DNA from: Egerieenecus merdigallinarum
Lineage (GTDB): Bacteria > Bacillota > Clostridia > Christensenellales > Aristaeellaceae
NCBI GenBank assembly: GCA_018711985.1
Contig: DVHS01000054.1
Coordinates: 13,276 to 77,275, forward strand
DNA length: 64,000 bases
Direction: 5' to 3'
The notes under the pieces were generated by a model, which saw only the letters and a program-made list of their open reading frames with translations, did not search any database and had not been told where the DNA came from. Made by a program: the position numbers and the translations under genes. Positions 25,034 through 34,026 of the stretch are shown piece after piece. How positions within the stretch are numbered: the first letter of the stretch is position 1; each line of letters begins with the position of its first letter.

Positions 25034-26512
25034 ATGCGCCGAAGCGGTATCCTCATGCACATCTCCTCCCTCCCCGGGCCGGGCGGCATCGGCAGCCTGG
25101 GCAAGGAGGCCTACGCCTTCGCGGACTTTCTCAAGGCCAGCGGCATGGCTGTGTGGCAGGTGCTCCCCCTGGGCCCCACGGGCTATGGGGAGAGCCCCTA
25201 CCAGTCCTCCAGCGTGTTTGCGGGAAACCCCATGCTGATTTCCTGCGCCGCCCTGCGTGAGGCGGGCCTGGTGACCTACGACGACGGGGAGGAGTTCACC
25301 CCCGACGACCCGGAGCGGGTGGATTACCCCGCCGTGCGGGAGAACAAGGAAAAGCTCCTGCGCCGCTGCTTCGCCCAGTCGGAGGGCAAGCTGCAAAAGG
25401 AGCTGGCGGCCTTCCGCCGGGAGAATCCCTGGGTGGAGGATTTCGCCCTGTTCACCGCGCTGAAGGCCCGCTACGGGGGCGCCATGTGGACCAAGTGGCC
25501 CGACCGGGAGGTGCGCCGCCGCCAGCCCGCGGCCCTGGAACGCTGCCGCCGGGAGCTGGACGGGGAGATCCGCTACCATCTGTTCTGCCAGTACCTGTTC
25601 TTCCGCCAGTGGTTCGCCCTGAAGCGCTACTGCAATGGCCTGGGCATCCGCCTGTTCGGGGATATGCCCATCTACGTGGCCGAGGACAGCGCCGACACCT
25701 GGACCCATCCCGAGGCGTTCCAGCTGGACGGGGAGGGCGTGCCCAAACGGGTGGCCGGGGTGCCCCCGGATTTCTTCTCCGCGGACGGGCAGCTCTGGGG
25801 GAATCCCCTGTACCGCTGGTTTTCCCTGCGGCTGCACGGCTACGGCTGGTGGGTGGAACGCATGGCCGCCATGGCAAAGATGTACGATATTGTGCGCATC
25901 GACCACTTCATTGGCTTTGCCAATTACTATTCCGTGCCCCAGGGCGCGCCCAACGCCCGCACGGGCAAGTGGATCATCGGCCCGGGCAAGAGCCTGTTCC
26001 GTACCCTGGAAAAGAAAATCCCCGGCCTGAACATCGTGGCTGAGGATCTGGGCTGCGTCAACGACCGGGTGCGCCGGCTGCTCACGGCGGTGGGGTACCC
26101 GGGCATGCGGGTGCTGTCCTTCGGCTTCGGGGGCGGGGCGGACAATCCCCACCTGCCGGCCAACTATGTGACCAACAGCGTGGTGTACACCGGTACCCAC
26201 GATAACGATACTGTCCGGGGCTGGATTGACACCGCGGACGATGCCGCCCTGGCCCAGGCCAGGCAGCTCCTGGGCTTTGACAAGCCCGAGGACGGCCCCG
26301 CGGCCTTTGTGCGCGCGGTGCTGGCCAGCCGGGCGGACACCGCCATGATCCCCATGCAGGACGTCCTGGGCCTGGGAGGCTGGGCGCGGATGAACCGCCC
26401 CGGCACCATCGGGAACAACTGGCTGTGGCGCATGGCCCCCGGGGCCGCCACGCCGGAGCTGGCCCAGCGCCTGCGCCGGGAGAATGAAGCGACAAACAGG
26501 AGGATGGACTGA
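25034..26512 (+). CDS. malQ: 4-alpha-glucanotransferase (amylomaltase)
   Basis: The 492-residue GH77 enzyme transfers glucan segments between maltodextrins and releases glucose. It starts MRRSGILMHISSLPGPGGIGSLG. Further motifs are LPLGPTGYGESPYQSSS, the RIDHF motif with nucleophile Asp290, the AEDLG motif with acid Glu337, and the THDNDT motif near 390. Length and order match bacterial MalQ. It follows the transporter by 42 bases and precedes the phosphorylase by two bases, so imported dextrins would be disproportionated and then phosphorolysed. Confidence 0.96.
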   Translation: MRRSGILMHISSLPGPGGIGSLGKEAYAFADFLKASGMAVWQVLPLGPTGYGESPYQSSSVFAGNPMLISCAALREAGLVTYDDGEEFTPDDPERVDYPAVRENKEKLLRRCFAQSEGKLQKELAAFRRENPWVEDFALFTALKARYGGAMWTKWPDREVRRRQPAALERCRRELDGEIRYHLFCQYLFFRQWFALKRYCNGLGIRLFGDMPIYVAEDSADTWTHPEAFQLDGEGVPKRVAGVPPDFFSADGQLWGNPLYRWFSLRLHGYGWWVERMAAMAKMYDIVRIDHFIGFANYYSVPQGAPNARTGKWIIGPGKSLFRTLEKKIPGLNIVAEDLGCVNDRVRRLLTAVGYPGMRVLSFGFGGGADNPHLPANYVTNSVVYTGTHDNDTVRGWIDTADDAALAQARQLLGFDKPEDGPAAFVRAVLASRADTAMIPMQDVLGLGGWARMNRPGTIGNNWLWRMAPGAATPELAQRLRRENEATNRRMD

Positions 26513-26514
26513 CC

Positions 26515-28854
26515 ATGAACGCCAAGGAACTGATCCGCGACACCGAGCGCCTGCTCTTGACCCAGCAGCACTGCACCCTGGAGGAAGCCACCGCGCCCCA
26601 GCTGCACAACGCCCTTTCCACGGCGGCCATGGAGGCCCTGACGCCCCTGTGGGTGCGCTCCCAGCACAAGCGCGCGGGGAAGCGGCAAGCCTACTACCTC
26701 TCCGCGGAGTACCTCATGGGCCGCATGGTGTACAATAACCTGTACTGCCTGGGGCTGCTGGACGACGCGCGGAAATTGCTGGAAGCAAAGGGCGTGGACC
26801 TGACCATGCTGGAGGACATCGAGGACGACGCCTTCGGCAATGGGGGCCTGGGCCGCCTGGCCGCCTGCTTCCTGGACAGCGCCGCCACCATCAACGTGCC
26901 CCTCACCGGCTACGGCCTGCGCTACCGCTACGGCCTGTTCAAGCAGAGCTTCGTGGACGGCCGCCAGCACGAGGAGCCCGACGACTGGGCCCGCTACGGC
27001 GACCCCTGGAGCATCCGCCGGGAGGAGGAATCCGTCATCGTCCCCATGAAAACCGGGGACGTGCGGGCCGTGCCCTACGACATGCCCATCATCGGCTACG
27101 GCGCCAAGAACATCGGCACCCTGCGCCTGTGGCAGTGCGAGAGCCTCCATGAGATCGACTTCGACCTGTTCAACCAGCAGCAGTACGCCAAGGCCAGCGC
27201 GGACAAGAACCGCGCCGAGGACATCACCAAGTTCCTCTACCCCAACGATACCCGCCGGGAAGGCAAGCAGCTGCGGGTGAAGCAGCAGTATGTGCTTTGC
27301 TCCGCCTCCCTGCAGGATATGCTCCAGCGCTACATGGCCAAGTACGGCCACGATTTCAGCCACTTCGCCGCCCTGCACGCCGTGCAGCTCAACGATACCC
27401 ACCCCACCCTGTCCATTCCCGAGCTCATCCGCCTGCTGGAAAAAGAGGGCGTGCCCTTCGAGGAAGCCTTCCTCATCGGCCGGGACGTGTTCGCCTACAC
27501 CAACCACACCGTGATGCAGGAAGCCCTGGAAAAGTGGGACCTGCCCCTGCTGGCCAGCGTGTGCCCGGACATCGTGCGCATCCTGCGCCGCATCGACGCC
27601 CGATTCAAAAAGGAAATGGCCCAGGCGGGCAAGGAAGTGCGCCGGGATCGCTGCATCATCTGGGAAAACCAGGTGCACATGGCCCAGCTGGCCGTGTACG
27701 CCACCCACGCCACCAACGGCGTGGCGGAGATCCACTCCCAAATCCTCAAGGACGACGTGTTCAGCGCCTGGTACGAGGTGTACCCCAAGCGCTTCCAGAA
27801 CAAGACCAACGGCATCACCCAGCGCCGCTGGCTGGGTCTGTGCAACCCCGAGCTGACCCAGCTGCTCACCGACGAAATCGGCCCGGGCTTCCTCACCGAC
27901 CTGTACCGCCTGGAGGCCCTCCGTCTCCGCGTTAGCGACGAACTCTGCGACCGCTTCCATGCGCTCAAGCAGCTGAAAAAGGCGCAGCTCTCCGCGGAGA
28001 TCCTCCACAGCGAGGGCGTGCTCATCGACCCGGAGATGCTCTTTGACGTGCAGGTGAAGCGCCTGCACGAGTACAAGCGCCAGCTCATGAACGCCCTGTC
28101 CATCCTGGCCATTTACCGCCAGCTCAAGGCCGGGGAGCTCCCGGACTTCACCCCCACGGCCTTCATCTTCGGGGCCAAGGCGGCCCCCGGCTACGACCGG
28201 GCCAAGGCCATCATTCACCTGATTAACATGATCGCGGACAAGGTCAATGCCGACCCCGACATGGATGGTGTGCTCAAGGTGGTCTTTGTGCAGAACTACA
28301 ACTGCTCCTACGCGGAGAAGATCATCCCCGCCGCGGATGTGAGCGAGCAGATTTCCCCCGCGGGCACCGAGGCCAGCGGCACCGGCAACATGAAGCTGAT
28401 GCTCAACGGCGCGGTGACCCTGGGCACCTTCGACGGCGCGAACATCGAGATTGTGGAGCAGGCGGGCCGGGAGAACAACTACATCTTCGGCGCCACCGTG
28501 GAGGAGCTGAACGCCATCCGCGACACCTACGACCCCAAGGCCATCTATAAGAAGAACCCCCTGCTGCGCCAAACCCTGGACGCCCTGGTGGACGGCACCT
28601 TCCCCGACGAGGACGGCATGCTCAAGGAGCTGTACACCGCCCTATTGGAGGGCGCCAGCTGGCACAAGCCCGACCACTACTTCGTCCTGCACGACTTCGA
28701 CGCCTATCTCCAGGCCAAGCTCCAAGCCAACGCGGATTACCAGGACATCCGTGCCTTCAGCCGCAAGTGCCTGATGAACGTGGCCGGGGCGGGCAAGTTC
28801 TCCTCCGACCGCACCATCGCCCAATACGCCAAGGAAATCTGGAAAGTCAAATAA
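26515..28854 (+). CDS. glgP: Glycogen/maltodextrin phosphorylase
   Basis: The 779-residue GT35 enzyme releases glucose 1-phosphate from alpha-1,4-glucans. Visible landmarks are YYLSAEYLMGRMVYNNL (about 61-77), NGGLGRLAACFLDS, the QLNDTHPT segment, KRLHEYKRQLMN, and the pyridoxal phosphate site EASGTGNMKLMLNG with Lys627. The length is close to bacterial MalP/GlgP, and no extra domains are seen. As the last gene of the maltodextrin operon it probably works on imported dextrins. A role in glycogen breakdown is equally possible because no glycogen synthesis genes are nearby. Confidence 0.96.
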   Translation: MNAKELIRDTERLLLTQQHCTLEEATAPQLHNALSTAAMEALTPLWVRSQHKRAGKRQAYYLSAEYLMGRMVYNNLYCLGLLDDARKLLEAKGVDLTMLEDIEDDAFGNGGLGRLAACFLDSAATINVPLTGYGLRYRYGLFKQSFVDGRQHEEPDDWARYGDPWSIRREEESVIVPMKTGDVRAVPYDMPIIGYGAKNIGTLRLWQCESLHEIDFDLFNQQQYAKASADKNRAEDITKFLYPNDTRREGKQLRVKQQYVLCSASLQDMLQRYMAKYGHDFSHFAALHAVQLNDTHPTLSIPELIRLLEKEGVPFEEAFLIGRDVFAYTNHTVMQEALEKWDLPLLASVCPDIVRILRRIDARFKKEMAQAGKEVRRDRCIIWENQVHMAQLAVYATHATNGVAEIHSQILKDDVFSAWYEVYPKRFQNKTNGITQRRWLGLCNPELTQLLTDEIGPGFLTDLYRLEALRLRVSDELCDRFHALKQLKKAQLSAEILHSEGVLIDPEMLFDVQVKRLHEYKRQLMNALSILAIYRQLKAGELPDFTPTAFIFGAKAAPGYDRAKAIIHLINMIADKVNADPDMDGVLKVVFVQNYNCSYAEKIIPAADVSEQISPAGTEASGTGNMKLMLNGAVTLGTFDGANIEIVEQAGRENNYIFGATVEELNAIRDTYDPKAIYKKNPLLRQTLDALVDGTFPDEDGMLKELYTALLEGASWHKPDHYFVLHDFDAYLQAKLQANADYQDIRAFSRKCLMNVAGAGKFSSDRTIAQYAKEIWKVK

Positions 28855-28862
28855 ACCCAAAA

Positions 28863-28897
28863 GCGCGCCGCAATTCCCTTGCAGCGCGCCTTTTTTT
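28863..28897 (+). terminator. Terminator of the maltodextrin operon
   Basis: The stem pairs GCGCGC plus GCAA with TTGC plus GCGCGC around single mismatched bases, followed by CC and seven T residues. Confidence 0.85.
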
Positions 28898-28971
28898 CTA
28901 TGCAACTTGCTCCCAACCGCAGCGTTCCATTCGCCCAAGCAGCGGGACCCCCGCTCGCTTTTCGGGAGAGC

Positions 28972-29007
28972 GCGAGAGGGGCTTTTCGCTGAAAAGCCGC
29001 CTCTCGC
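28972..29007 (-). terminator. Stem-loop at the end of the liv operon
   Basis: The nested stem GCGAGAGG / CCTCTCGC encloses GGCTTTT / AAAAGCC. It lies just after livF on the minus strand, but no T-run follows in that direction, so it may protect the 3' end. Confidence 0.5.
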
Positions 29008-29021
29008 CGTTCCCACCCGTA

Positions 29022-29744
29022 TCAGCTTCCCAAATACGCCTTGCGTACGTCGTCATTCTTGAGCAGGGCGGAGGCCTCCCCGGTCATGGCAATGCGCCCG
29101 GTCTCCAATACATAGGCCCGGTCGGCAATGGACAGGGCCATCTGCGCGTTCTGCTCCACCAGCAGGATGGTCACGCCCGCCTGGTGCAGCTCCTTGATAA
29201 TGTCGAAAATCTGCTCCACCAAAATGGGCGCCAATCCCATGGAGGGCTCATCCAGCATGAGCAGCTTGGGCTTGCTCATCAGCGCCCGGGCCATGGCCAG
29301 CATCTGCTGCTCGCCGCCGGAGAGGGTGCCGGCAATCTGCTTTTCCCGCTCCTTCAGGCGGGGAAAGCGGGTGAACATCTCCTCCAACGAGGCGGGAATC
29401 TCGGACTTGGGGCGGGTGTAGCCGCCCATTTCCAGATTCTCCCGCACGGTCATCTGCTGGAAGATGCGCCGCCCCTCGGGGCACAGGGCCATGCCCTGGG
29501 ATACGATCCGGCTGGCGGGAATGGTTGTCAGGTCCTTGCCCTCCAGGACAATGCGGCCGGTGCGGGGACGCAGCAGCCCCGCAATGGTGTTCAGGGTGGT
29601 GGATTTGCCCGCGCCGTTGGCACCGATCAGGGTCACGATCTCGTCGGGATACACCTCAAAGCTGATGCCCTTGATGGCGTGAATGGCGCCGTAGTAAACG
29701 TTGATGTCCTCCACCTGCAAAAGCGGCTTGCGGTTTTCGCTCAC
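29022..29744 (-). CDS. livF: Branched-chain amino acid ABC transporter ATPase LivF
   Basis: The start is GTG 29744, seven bases after AAAGGAGG and overlapping the livG stop by four bases. An open extension upstream has no ribosome site. The 240-residue ATPase has Walker A GANGAGKS, the LivF-type PEGRRIFQQMTVRENLEMGGY segment, signature LSGGEQQM and Walker B MLDEPSMGLAP. Length and the ending DDVRKAYLG are typical. It pairs with LivG to energise import of Leu, Ile, Val or related compounds. Confidence 0.95.
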   Translation of the reverse strand: MSENRKPLLQVEDINVYYGAIHAIKGISFEVYPDEIVTLIGANGAGKSTTLNTIAGLLRPRTGRIVLEGKDLTTIPASRIVSQGMALCPEGRRIFQQMTVRENLEMGGYTRPKSEIPASLEEMFTRFPRLKEREKQIAGTLSGGEQQMLAMARALMSKPKLLMLDEPSMGLAPILVEQIFDIIKELHQAGVTILLVEQNAQMALSIADRAYVLETGRIAMTGEASALLKNDDVRKAYLGS

Positions 29745-30598
29745 GGAGCATCCTCCTTTTGCTTGCCCAGGTAGGCCTCGATGACCACGGGGTTCTGCTG
29801 GATCTCCTCCGCGGTGCCCTTGGCGATGATCCGGCCGTAGTTCAGCACGCAGATGCCTTCGCAAATGCCCATGACCAGGTTCATGTCGTGCTCAATGAGC
29901 ATCACGGCGATCTGGAATTCATCGCGGATCTTGATGATATTGCGCATGAGCTCCTCGGTCTCGTGGGGGTTCATGCCCGCGGCGGGCTCGTCCAGCAGCA
30001 GCAGGGAGGGATGCGTGGCCAGGGCGCGGACGATCTCCAGGCGGCGCTGGGCGCCGTAGGGCAGGGAACCGGCCTTCACATCCGCCATGTCCTGCATGCC
30101 GAAGATGGACAGCAGCCGCAGGGCCTGCTCGTGCTGGGCGCGCTCCTGCTTCCAGTAGCCCGGCAGGCGGAAGATGCCCGTGAACATGCCGTAGCGCACC
30201 TGGTTGTGCAGGCCGATGCGCACATTGTCCTCCACGGTCATGTTGCTGAACAGGCGGATATTCTGGAACGTCCGGGCAATGCCCAGGCGGTTGGCCTGCA
30301 TGGTGTTCATGCCCGCGGTGTCCTTGCCGTTGACCAGCACGGTGCCGGTGGTGGGCTGGTATACCTTGGTGAGCAGGTTGAACACGGTGGTCTTGCCCGC
30401 GCCGTTGGGGCCGATCAGCCCGGCGATCTCCGTCTTGCCGATGGTCAGGTTGAAATCCTCCACGGCCTTCAATCCGCCAAACTCAATGCCCAGGTGGCGG
30501 GTTTCCAGCACGGGGGTTTTGTCCACGTCCCGCTCGGGGACGATGCTGTGGCTGGGCACGGGCACCATTTTCGTGTCCACCATACGCTTGGGACTCAT
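29741..30598 (-). CDS. livG: Branched-chain amino acid ABC transporter ATPase LivG
   Basis: The 285-residue product has Walker A GPNGAGKT, the LivG-type GIARTFQNIRLFSNMTVEDNVRIGLH segment, the divergent signature LPYGAQRRLEI usual in LivG, and Walker B LLDEPAAGMNP. It carries about 25 extra N-terminal residues ahead of the ABC fold. It overlaps livM at its start and livF at its end, indicating tight translational coupling. Confidence 0.95.
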   Translation of the reverse strand: MSPKRMVDTKMVPVPSHSIVPERDVDKTPVLETRHLGIEFGGLKAVEDFNLTIGKTEIAGLIGPNGAGKTTVFNLLTKVYQPTTGTVLVNGKDTAGMNTMQANRLGIARTFQNIRLFSNMTVEDNVRIGLHNQVRYGMFTGIFRLPGYWKQERAQHEQALRLLSIFGMQDMADVKAGSLPYGAQRRLEIVRALATHPSLLLLDEPAAGMNPHETEELMRNIIKIRDEFQIAVMLIEHDMNLVMGICEGICVLNYGRIIAKGTAEEIQQNPVVIEAYLGKQKEDAP

Positions 30599-31650
30599 GC
30601 GGCTTCGCCTCCTTTCTCACGGGAGCGGCGGTGCAGCCGGGGATAGAGCCGGCCCACCAGGTTGGAAAGGATGGGGCTGTTGGTCAGCAGCATCACCAGG
30701 ATCAGCACAATGGCGTACACTAGCATGCGGTAATCGCTGAAGGCGCGCAGCAGCTCCGGCAGGATGGTCAGCACCGTGGCCGCGATCACCGAGCCGCGGA
30801 TATTGCCAATGCCGCCCAGCACCACAAATACCAGCACCAGGATGGAGGTGTCAAACTTGAACTTGCTGGCCGTTACCGTGGAGAAGTTCAGCCCGTACAG
30901 CGCCCCGGCCATGCCCGCCAGGGCCGCCGACACCACAAAGGCCATCATCTTGTACTTCGTTACCTGAATGCCCACGGACTCCGCGGCAATCCGGTTGTCC
31001 CGGGTGGCCATAATGGCCCGGCCCGCCCGGCTGTTGATCAGGTTGAGCACAACAAAGAGCGTAAAGAGTATCAGCACAAAGCCCATGGTAAAGGTGGAGA
31101 TTTTGTCAATGCCCGTTACGCCGATGGGCCCGTTGACCATCAGCTCCCCGGGCAGGTTGGGATTCAGAAAGCCCAGGTGCAGCCGGGCGCCGTCCAGGGA
31201 GATGTACAGGCAGTTGAGCACGTTGCGGATGATCTCGCCAAAGGCCAGGGTCACAATGGCCAGGTAGTCGCCCCGCAGCCGCAGCACGGGAATGCCAATG
31301 AGCACGCCGGCCACGCCCGCGGCCGCGCCGCCCACCACCATGGCCAGGATCAGGCGGATCACTTCGTTTTCCAGCTGGAAGGCGGCCAGCACCCACGCGG
31401 AGGCAATGGTTCCCGCAAAGGCGCCCACGCTCATGAATCCCGCGTGGCCCAGGCTCAGCTCGCCGGAAATACCCACGGTGAGGTTCAGGGAAACGGCCAT
31501 GACCACATACACGCAAATGGGCACCAGCTGGCCCTTCAGGGCGCGGGTCATCTGCCCGTTTTCAATGAGCACCTGGCAGATGATGTACGCCGCAATGACA
31601 ATGCCGTAGGTAATCAGGTTGCTTACGGCGGATTTGCTTGCTTTTTTCAT
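30595..31650 (-). CDS. livM: Branched-chain amino acid ABC transporter permease LivM
   Basis: ATG 31650 is chosen because GAGGTGA sits 6 bases before it; an in-frame GTG at 31659 lies within that site. The 351-residue membrane protein has around ten hydrophobic helices and the LivM signatures NLTVGISGELSLGHAGFMSVGAF near 55-77 and GINVTKYKMMAF-like coupling region near 205-220. A basic C-terminal tail ends in RSREKGGEAA. It forms the channel with LivH. Confidence 0.94.
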   Translation of the reverse strand: MKKASKSAVSNLITYGIVIAAYIICQVLIENGQMTRALKGQLVPICVYVVMAVSLNLTVGISGELSLGHAGFMSVGAFAGTIASAWVLAAFQLENEVIRLILAMVVGGAAAGVAGVLIGIPVLRLRGDYLAIVTLAFGEIIRNVLNCLYISLDGARLHLGFLNPNLPGELMVNGPIGVTGIDKISTFTMGFVLILFTLFVVLNLINSRAGRAIMATRDNRIAAESVGIQVTKYKMMAFVVSAALAGMAGALYGLNFSTVTASKFKFDTSILVLVFVVLGGIGNIRGSVIAATVLTILPELLRAFSDYRMLVYAIVLILVMLLTNSPILSNLVGRLYPRLHRRSREKGGEAA

Positions 31651-31660
31651 GGGCGTCACC

Positions 31661-32545
31661 TCACACTTTCTCCCGCACGGGCTTGCCCAGCAATCCCGTG
31701 GGTCGTACCAGCAGCACCACGATCAGCACCGCGAACACGATGGCGTCACCCAGCTCCGTGGAGATGTAGGCCTTGCCCAAAATCTCAATCACGCCCAGGA
31801 GAATGCCGCCCAGCATGGCCCCGGGGATGGAGCCGATGCCCCCGAACACCGCCGCGGTAAAGGCCTTGATGCCCGGCATGGAGCCGGTGGTGGGCATCAG
31901 CGTGGGGTAGGCGGAGCACAGCAGCACGCCTGCCACCGCCGCCAGGGCCGAACCAATGGCAAAGGTCAGGGAGATGGTCATGTTCACGTTGATGCCCATG
32001 AGTTCCGCAGCGCCCTTGTCCTCGGCCACCACACGCATGGCCTTGCCCATTTTCGTCTTGCCGGTGAACAGGGTCAGCCCCACCATGATGATGATGTTCA
32101 TCAGCACCGTGACGATGGTCTCGCCGCTGATGAGCAGCTGCCCGTCAAAAAAGGAGAGGGAACCCAGGCTGACCACGGAGGGGAAGCTCTTGGGATTGGA
32201 GCCCCACAGCAGCAGCGCCACGTTTTGCAGCAGATAGCTCATGCCGATGGCGGTAATCAGCACCGCCAGGGAGGAAGCCTGCCGCAGGGGCTTGTAGGCC
32301 AGGCGCTCAATAATTACGCCCAGCAGCGTGCAGGCCACCATGGCCAGCAGCACCGATACCATGGGCGGAAGCCCCAGGTACTGTATGGCGCAAAAGGTGA
32401 CATAGGCGCCGATCATAATCACGTCGCCATGGGCAAAGTTCAGCATTTTGGCAATGCCGTATACCATGGTATACCCCAGCGCGATGATGGCGTATACGCT
32501 GCCCAGGCTGATTCCGTTACACAAATAGGAAAGCAGCGAAATCAT
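31661..32545 (-). CDS. livH: Branched-chain amino acid ABC transporter permease LivH
   Basis: The start is ATG 32545 behind GGAGAG; the frame remains open upstream through the hairpin region but lacks a start signal. The 294-residue protein begins with LLSYLCNGISLGSVYAIIALGYTMVYGIAKMLNFAHGDV, the hallmark of LivH, and has about eight helices. The GINVNMTISLTFAIGSALAAVAG coupling region lies near 185-207. It is the first permease gene after the binding protein and is followed by livM after ten bases. Confidence 0.95.
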   Translation of the reverse strand: MISLLSYLCNGISLGSVYAIIALGYTMVYGIAKMLNFAHGDVIMIGAYVTFCAIQYLGLPPMVSVLLAMVACTLLGVIIERLAYKPLRQASSLAVLITAIGMSYLLQNVALLLWGSNPKSFPSVVSLGSLSFFDGQLLISGETIVTVLMNIIIMVGLTLFTGKTKMGKAMRVVAEDKGAAELMGINVNMTISLTFAIGSALAAVAGVLLCSAYPTLMPTTGSMPGIKAFTAAVFGGIGSIPGAMLGGILLGVIEILGKAYISTELGDAIVFAVLIVVLLVRPTGLLGKPVREKV

Positions 32546-32617
32546 ATTCCCGAACCTCTCCCTCCGTACAAAGGATGCAGGGTGCCCGCAGGGGCCGTCC
32601 CGCGTGGATATAGCAAG

Positions 32618-32700
32618 CCGCCCGACCCCCGCCATGCGCAAGAGTCGGGCGGAATGTTCACTTGACCATGGGGCCGCGGACGATCCTTCGCCCGCGGCCC
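32618..32700 (-). other. Two stem-loops between livJ and livH
   Basis: On the minus strand the transcript first meets a 9-bp stem (GGGCCGCGG arms, 32671-32700), then a second 9-bp stem (CCGCCCGAC arms, 32618-32652). Neither has a T-run. They lie in the 179-base gap after the binding-protein gene, so mRNA stabilisation or partial termination is likely. Confidence 0.6.
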
Positions 32701-32724
32701 TGCATTCCCTGGTGAATCAGGTCA

Positions 32725-33858
32725 TTACTCCATCTTCACGTAGACCCCGCCCTCAATGGTGTATACATTGGGGGTCTTGGTGACTTCGCCGGTGGATTCC
32801 CAGGCCAGAGAGCCGGTCAAACCGTCAATCTGCAGGGTGGGGAACTGGGCGATCAGCAGCTCGCAGGCTTCCTCAGGCGTGGTCTCCGGGGTGATGCCGG
32901 CGTTCTGCACGGCGGTGTACAGGGCATAGATGCCGTCATAGGCATCGGCGGCAAACTGGTTGGGGGTTTCACCAAAGGCTTCCTGATACTTGGTGACGAA
33001 GGCCTGGGTCTTCTCATCGGTGGAAGCGGCGGAGAAGGGGGTCAGCAGCTTGACACCCTCGGCCAGGGACGTGTCAAAGCCCTCCAGGGACAGGATGCCG
33101 TCCATGCCGTCCACGCCGAAGAACACCGGCGCGTATTCCATGGACTTGGCCTGGGCCAGGATCAGGGAAGCGGGGGTGTAGTAGATGGGCAGGAACACCA
33201 GATCAGCGCCAGAGTTCTTGCAGGCGGAGAGCTGCACGGAGAAGTCCGCGTTGTCGTCGGAGGCAAAGGCTTCCGCGGCTACCACTTCCAGGCCCAGCTC
33301 AGTGGCCTTGGCCTCAAAGGCCTGATAGATGCCGGTGGAGTAGGCGTCGCTGCTGTTGTAGATGATGCCGATCTTCTGGCCCAGGCCCTTTTCCGCGATC
33401 ATCTCGGCGGAAGCGGTGCCCTGCGCCGGGTCGGTGAAGCACACCTGGTACACGTTGTCCTTGCCCTCGGTCACTTCCGTGGAGGAAGCGGAGGGAGTGA
33501 GCATGAACACGCGCTCTTCATAGGCCTGCGCCGCCACGGCGATGCAGGGAGAGGTGGTCACGGTGCCCAGGATGAACTGCGCGCCCTCGTCCATCACGGT
33601 GTTGTAGGCGTTGATGGCCTTCTCGGCGTCGTGCTCGTCGTCCTGCACCAGCAGCTCCAGCTGCACGCCGCCCAGGGCGTTGATCTCGTCAGCGGCAATC
33701 TTCGCGCCGTTGGCCACGGCGGTGCCGTAGGTGGCCGCGGCACCAGTCATGGGGCCGATGACGCCAATCTTGATCGTTCCCGCATCCTCTGCCGTGGCGA
33801 CGGCAACCATGCTCAGCGCCATGGCCAACGCGAGAACAGAAGCAAGCAATTTCTTCAT
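32725..33858 (-). CDS. livJ: Branched-chain amino acid ABC transporter substrate-binding protein LivJ type
   Basis: The start is ATG 33858 behind AAGGAGG. The 377-residue product has the signal peptide MKKLLASVLALAMALSMVAVATA, cleaved before Glu-Asp. The mature protein is a family 6 binding protein, starting TIKIGVIGPMTGAAATYG, with NAYNTVMDEGAQFILGTVTTSPC and GIIYNSSDAYSTGIYQAFE. It should deliver branched-chain amino acids to LivHMGF. It has its own promoter and is separated from livH by two stem-loops, consistent with an excess of binding protein. Confidence 0.94.
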   Translation of the reverse strand: MKKLLASVLALAMALSMVAVATAEDAGTIKIGVIGPMTGAAATYGTAVANGAKIAADEINALGGVQLELLVQDDEHDAEKAINAYNTVMDEGAQFILGTVTTSPCIAVAAQAYEERVFMLTPSASSTEVTEGKDNVYQVCFTDPAQGTASAEMIAEKGLGQKIGIIYNSSDAYSTGIYQAFEAKATELGLEVVAAEAFASDDNADFSVQLSACKNSGADLVFLPIYYTPASLILAQAKSMEYAPVFFGVDGMDGILSLEGFDTSLAEGVKLLTPFSAASTDEKTQAFVTKYQEAFGETPNQFAADAYDGIYALYTAVQNAGITPETTPEEACELLIAQFPTLQIDGLTGSLAWESTGEVTKTPNVYTIEGGVYVKME

Positions 33859-33936
33859 GGAAACATTCCTCCTTGCCAAATCAGGGTAAAAATAAGAATG
33901 AAAACAAGAGATGAAGCTCCCTTGTTTCATGTGTGC

Positions 33937-33965
33937 ATTATACACAGTTGTCCCTTTCGCGTAAA
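33937..33965 (-). promoter_or_regulatory. Promoter of the liv operon
   Basis: Minus-strand TTTACG (33965-33960) and TATAAT (33942-33937) have a 17-bp spacer, about 79 bases before the livJ ATG. Confidence 0.7.
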
Positions 33966-34026
33966 GGGCTTGCTTGTTCCTTTTTTGTTTTTGTTCCCCG
34001 GGCGCAGCCGCAAGGGGCGCCATGGA

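Noticed and set aside
26164..28572. An 802-residue minus-strand frame across glgP
   Set aside because: Antisense to a complete phosphorylase with all motifs intact.
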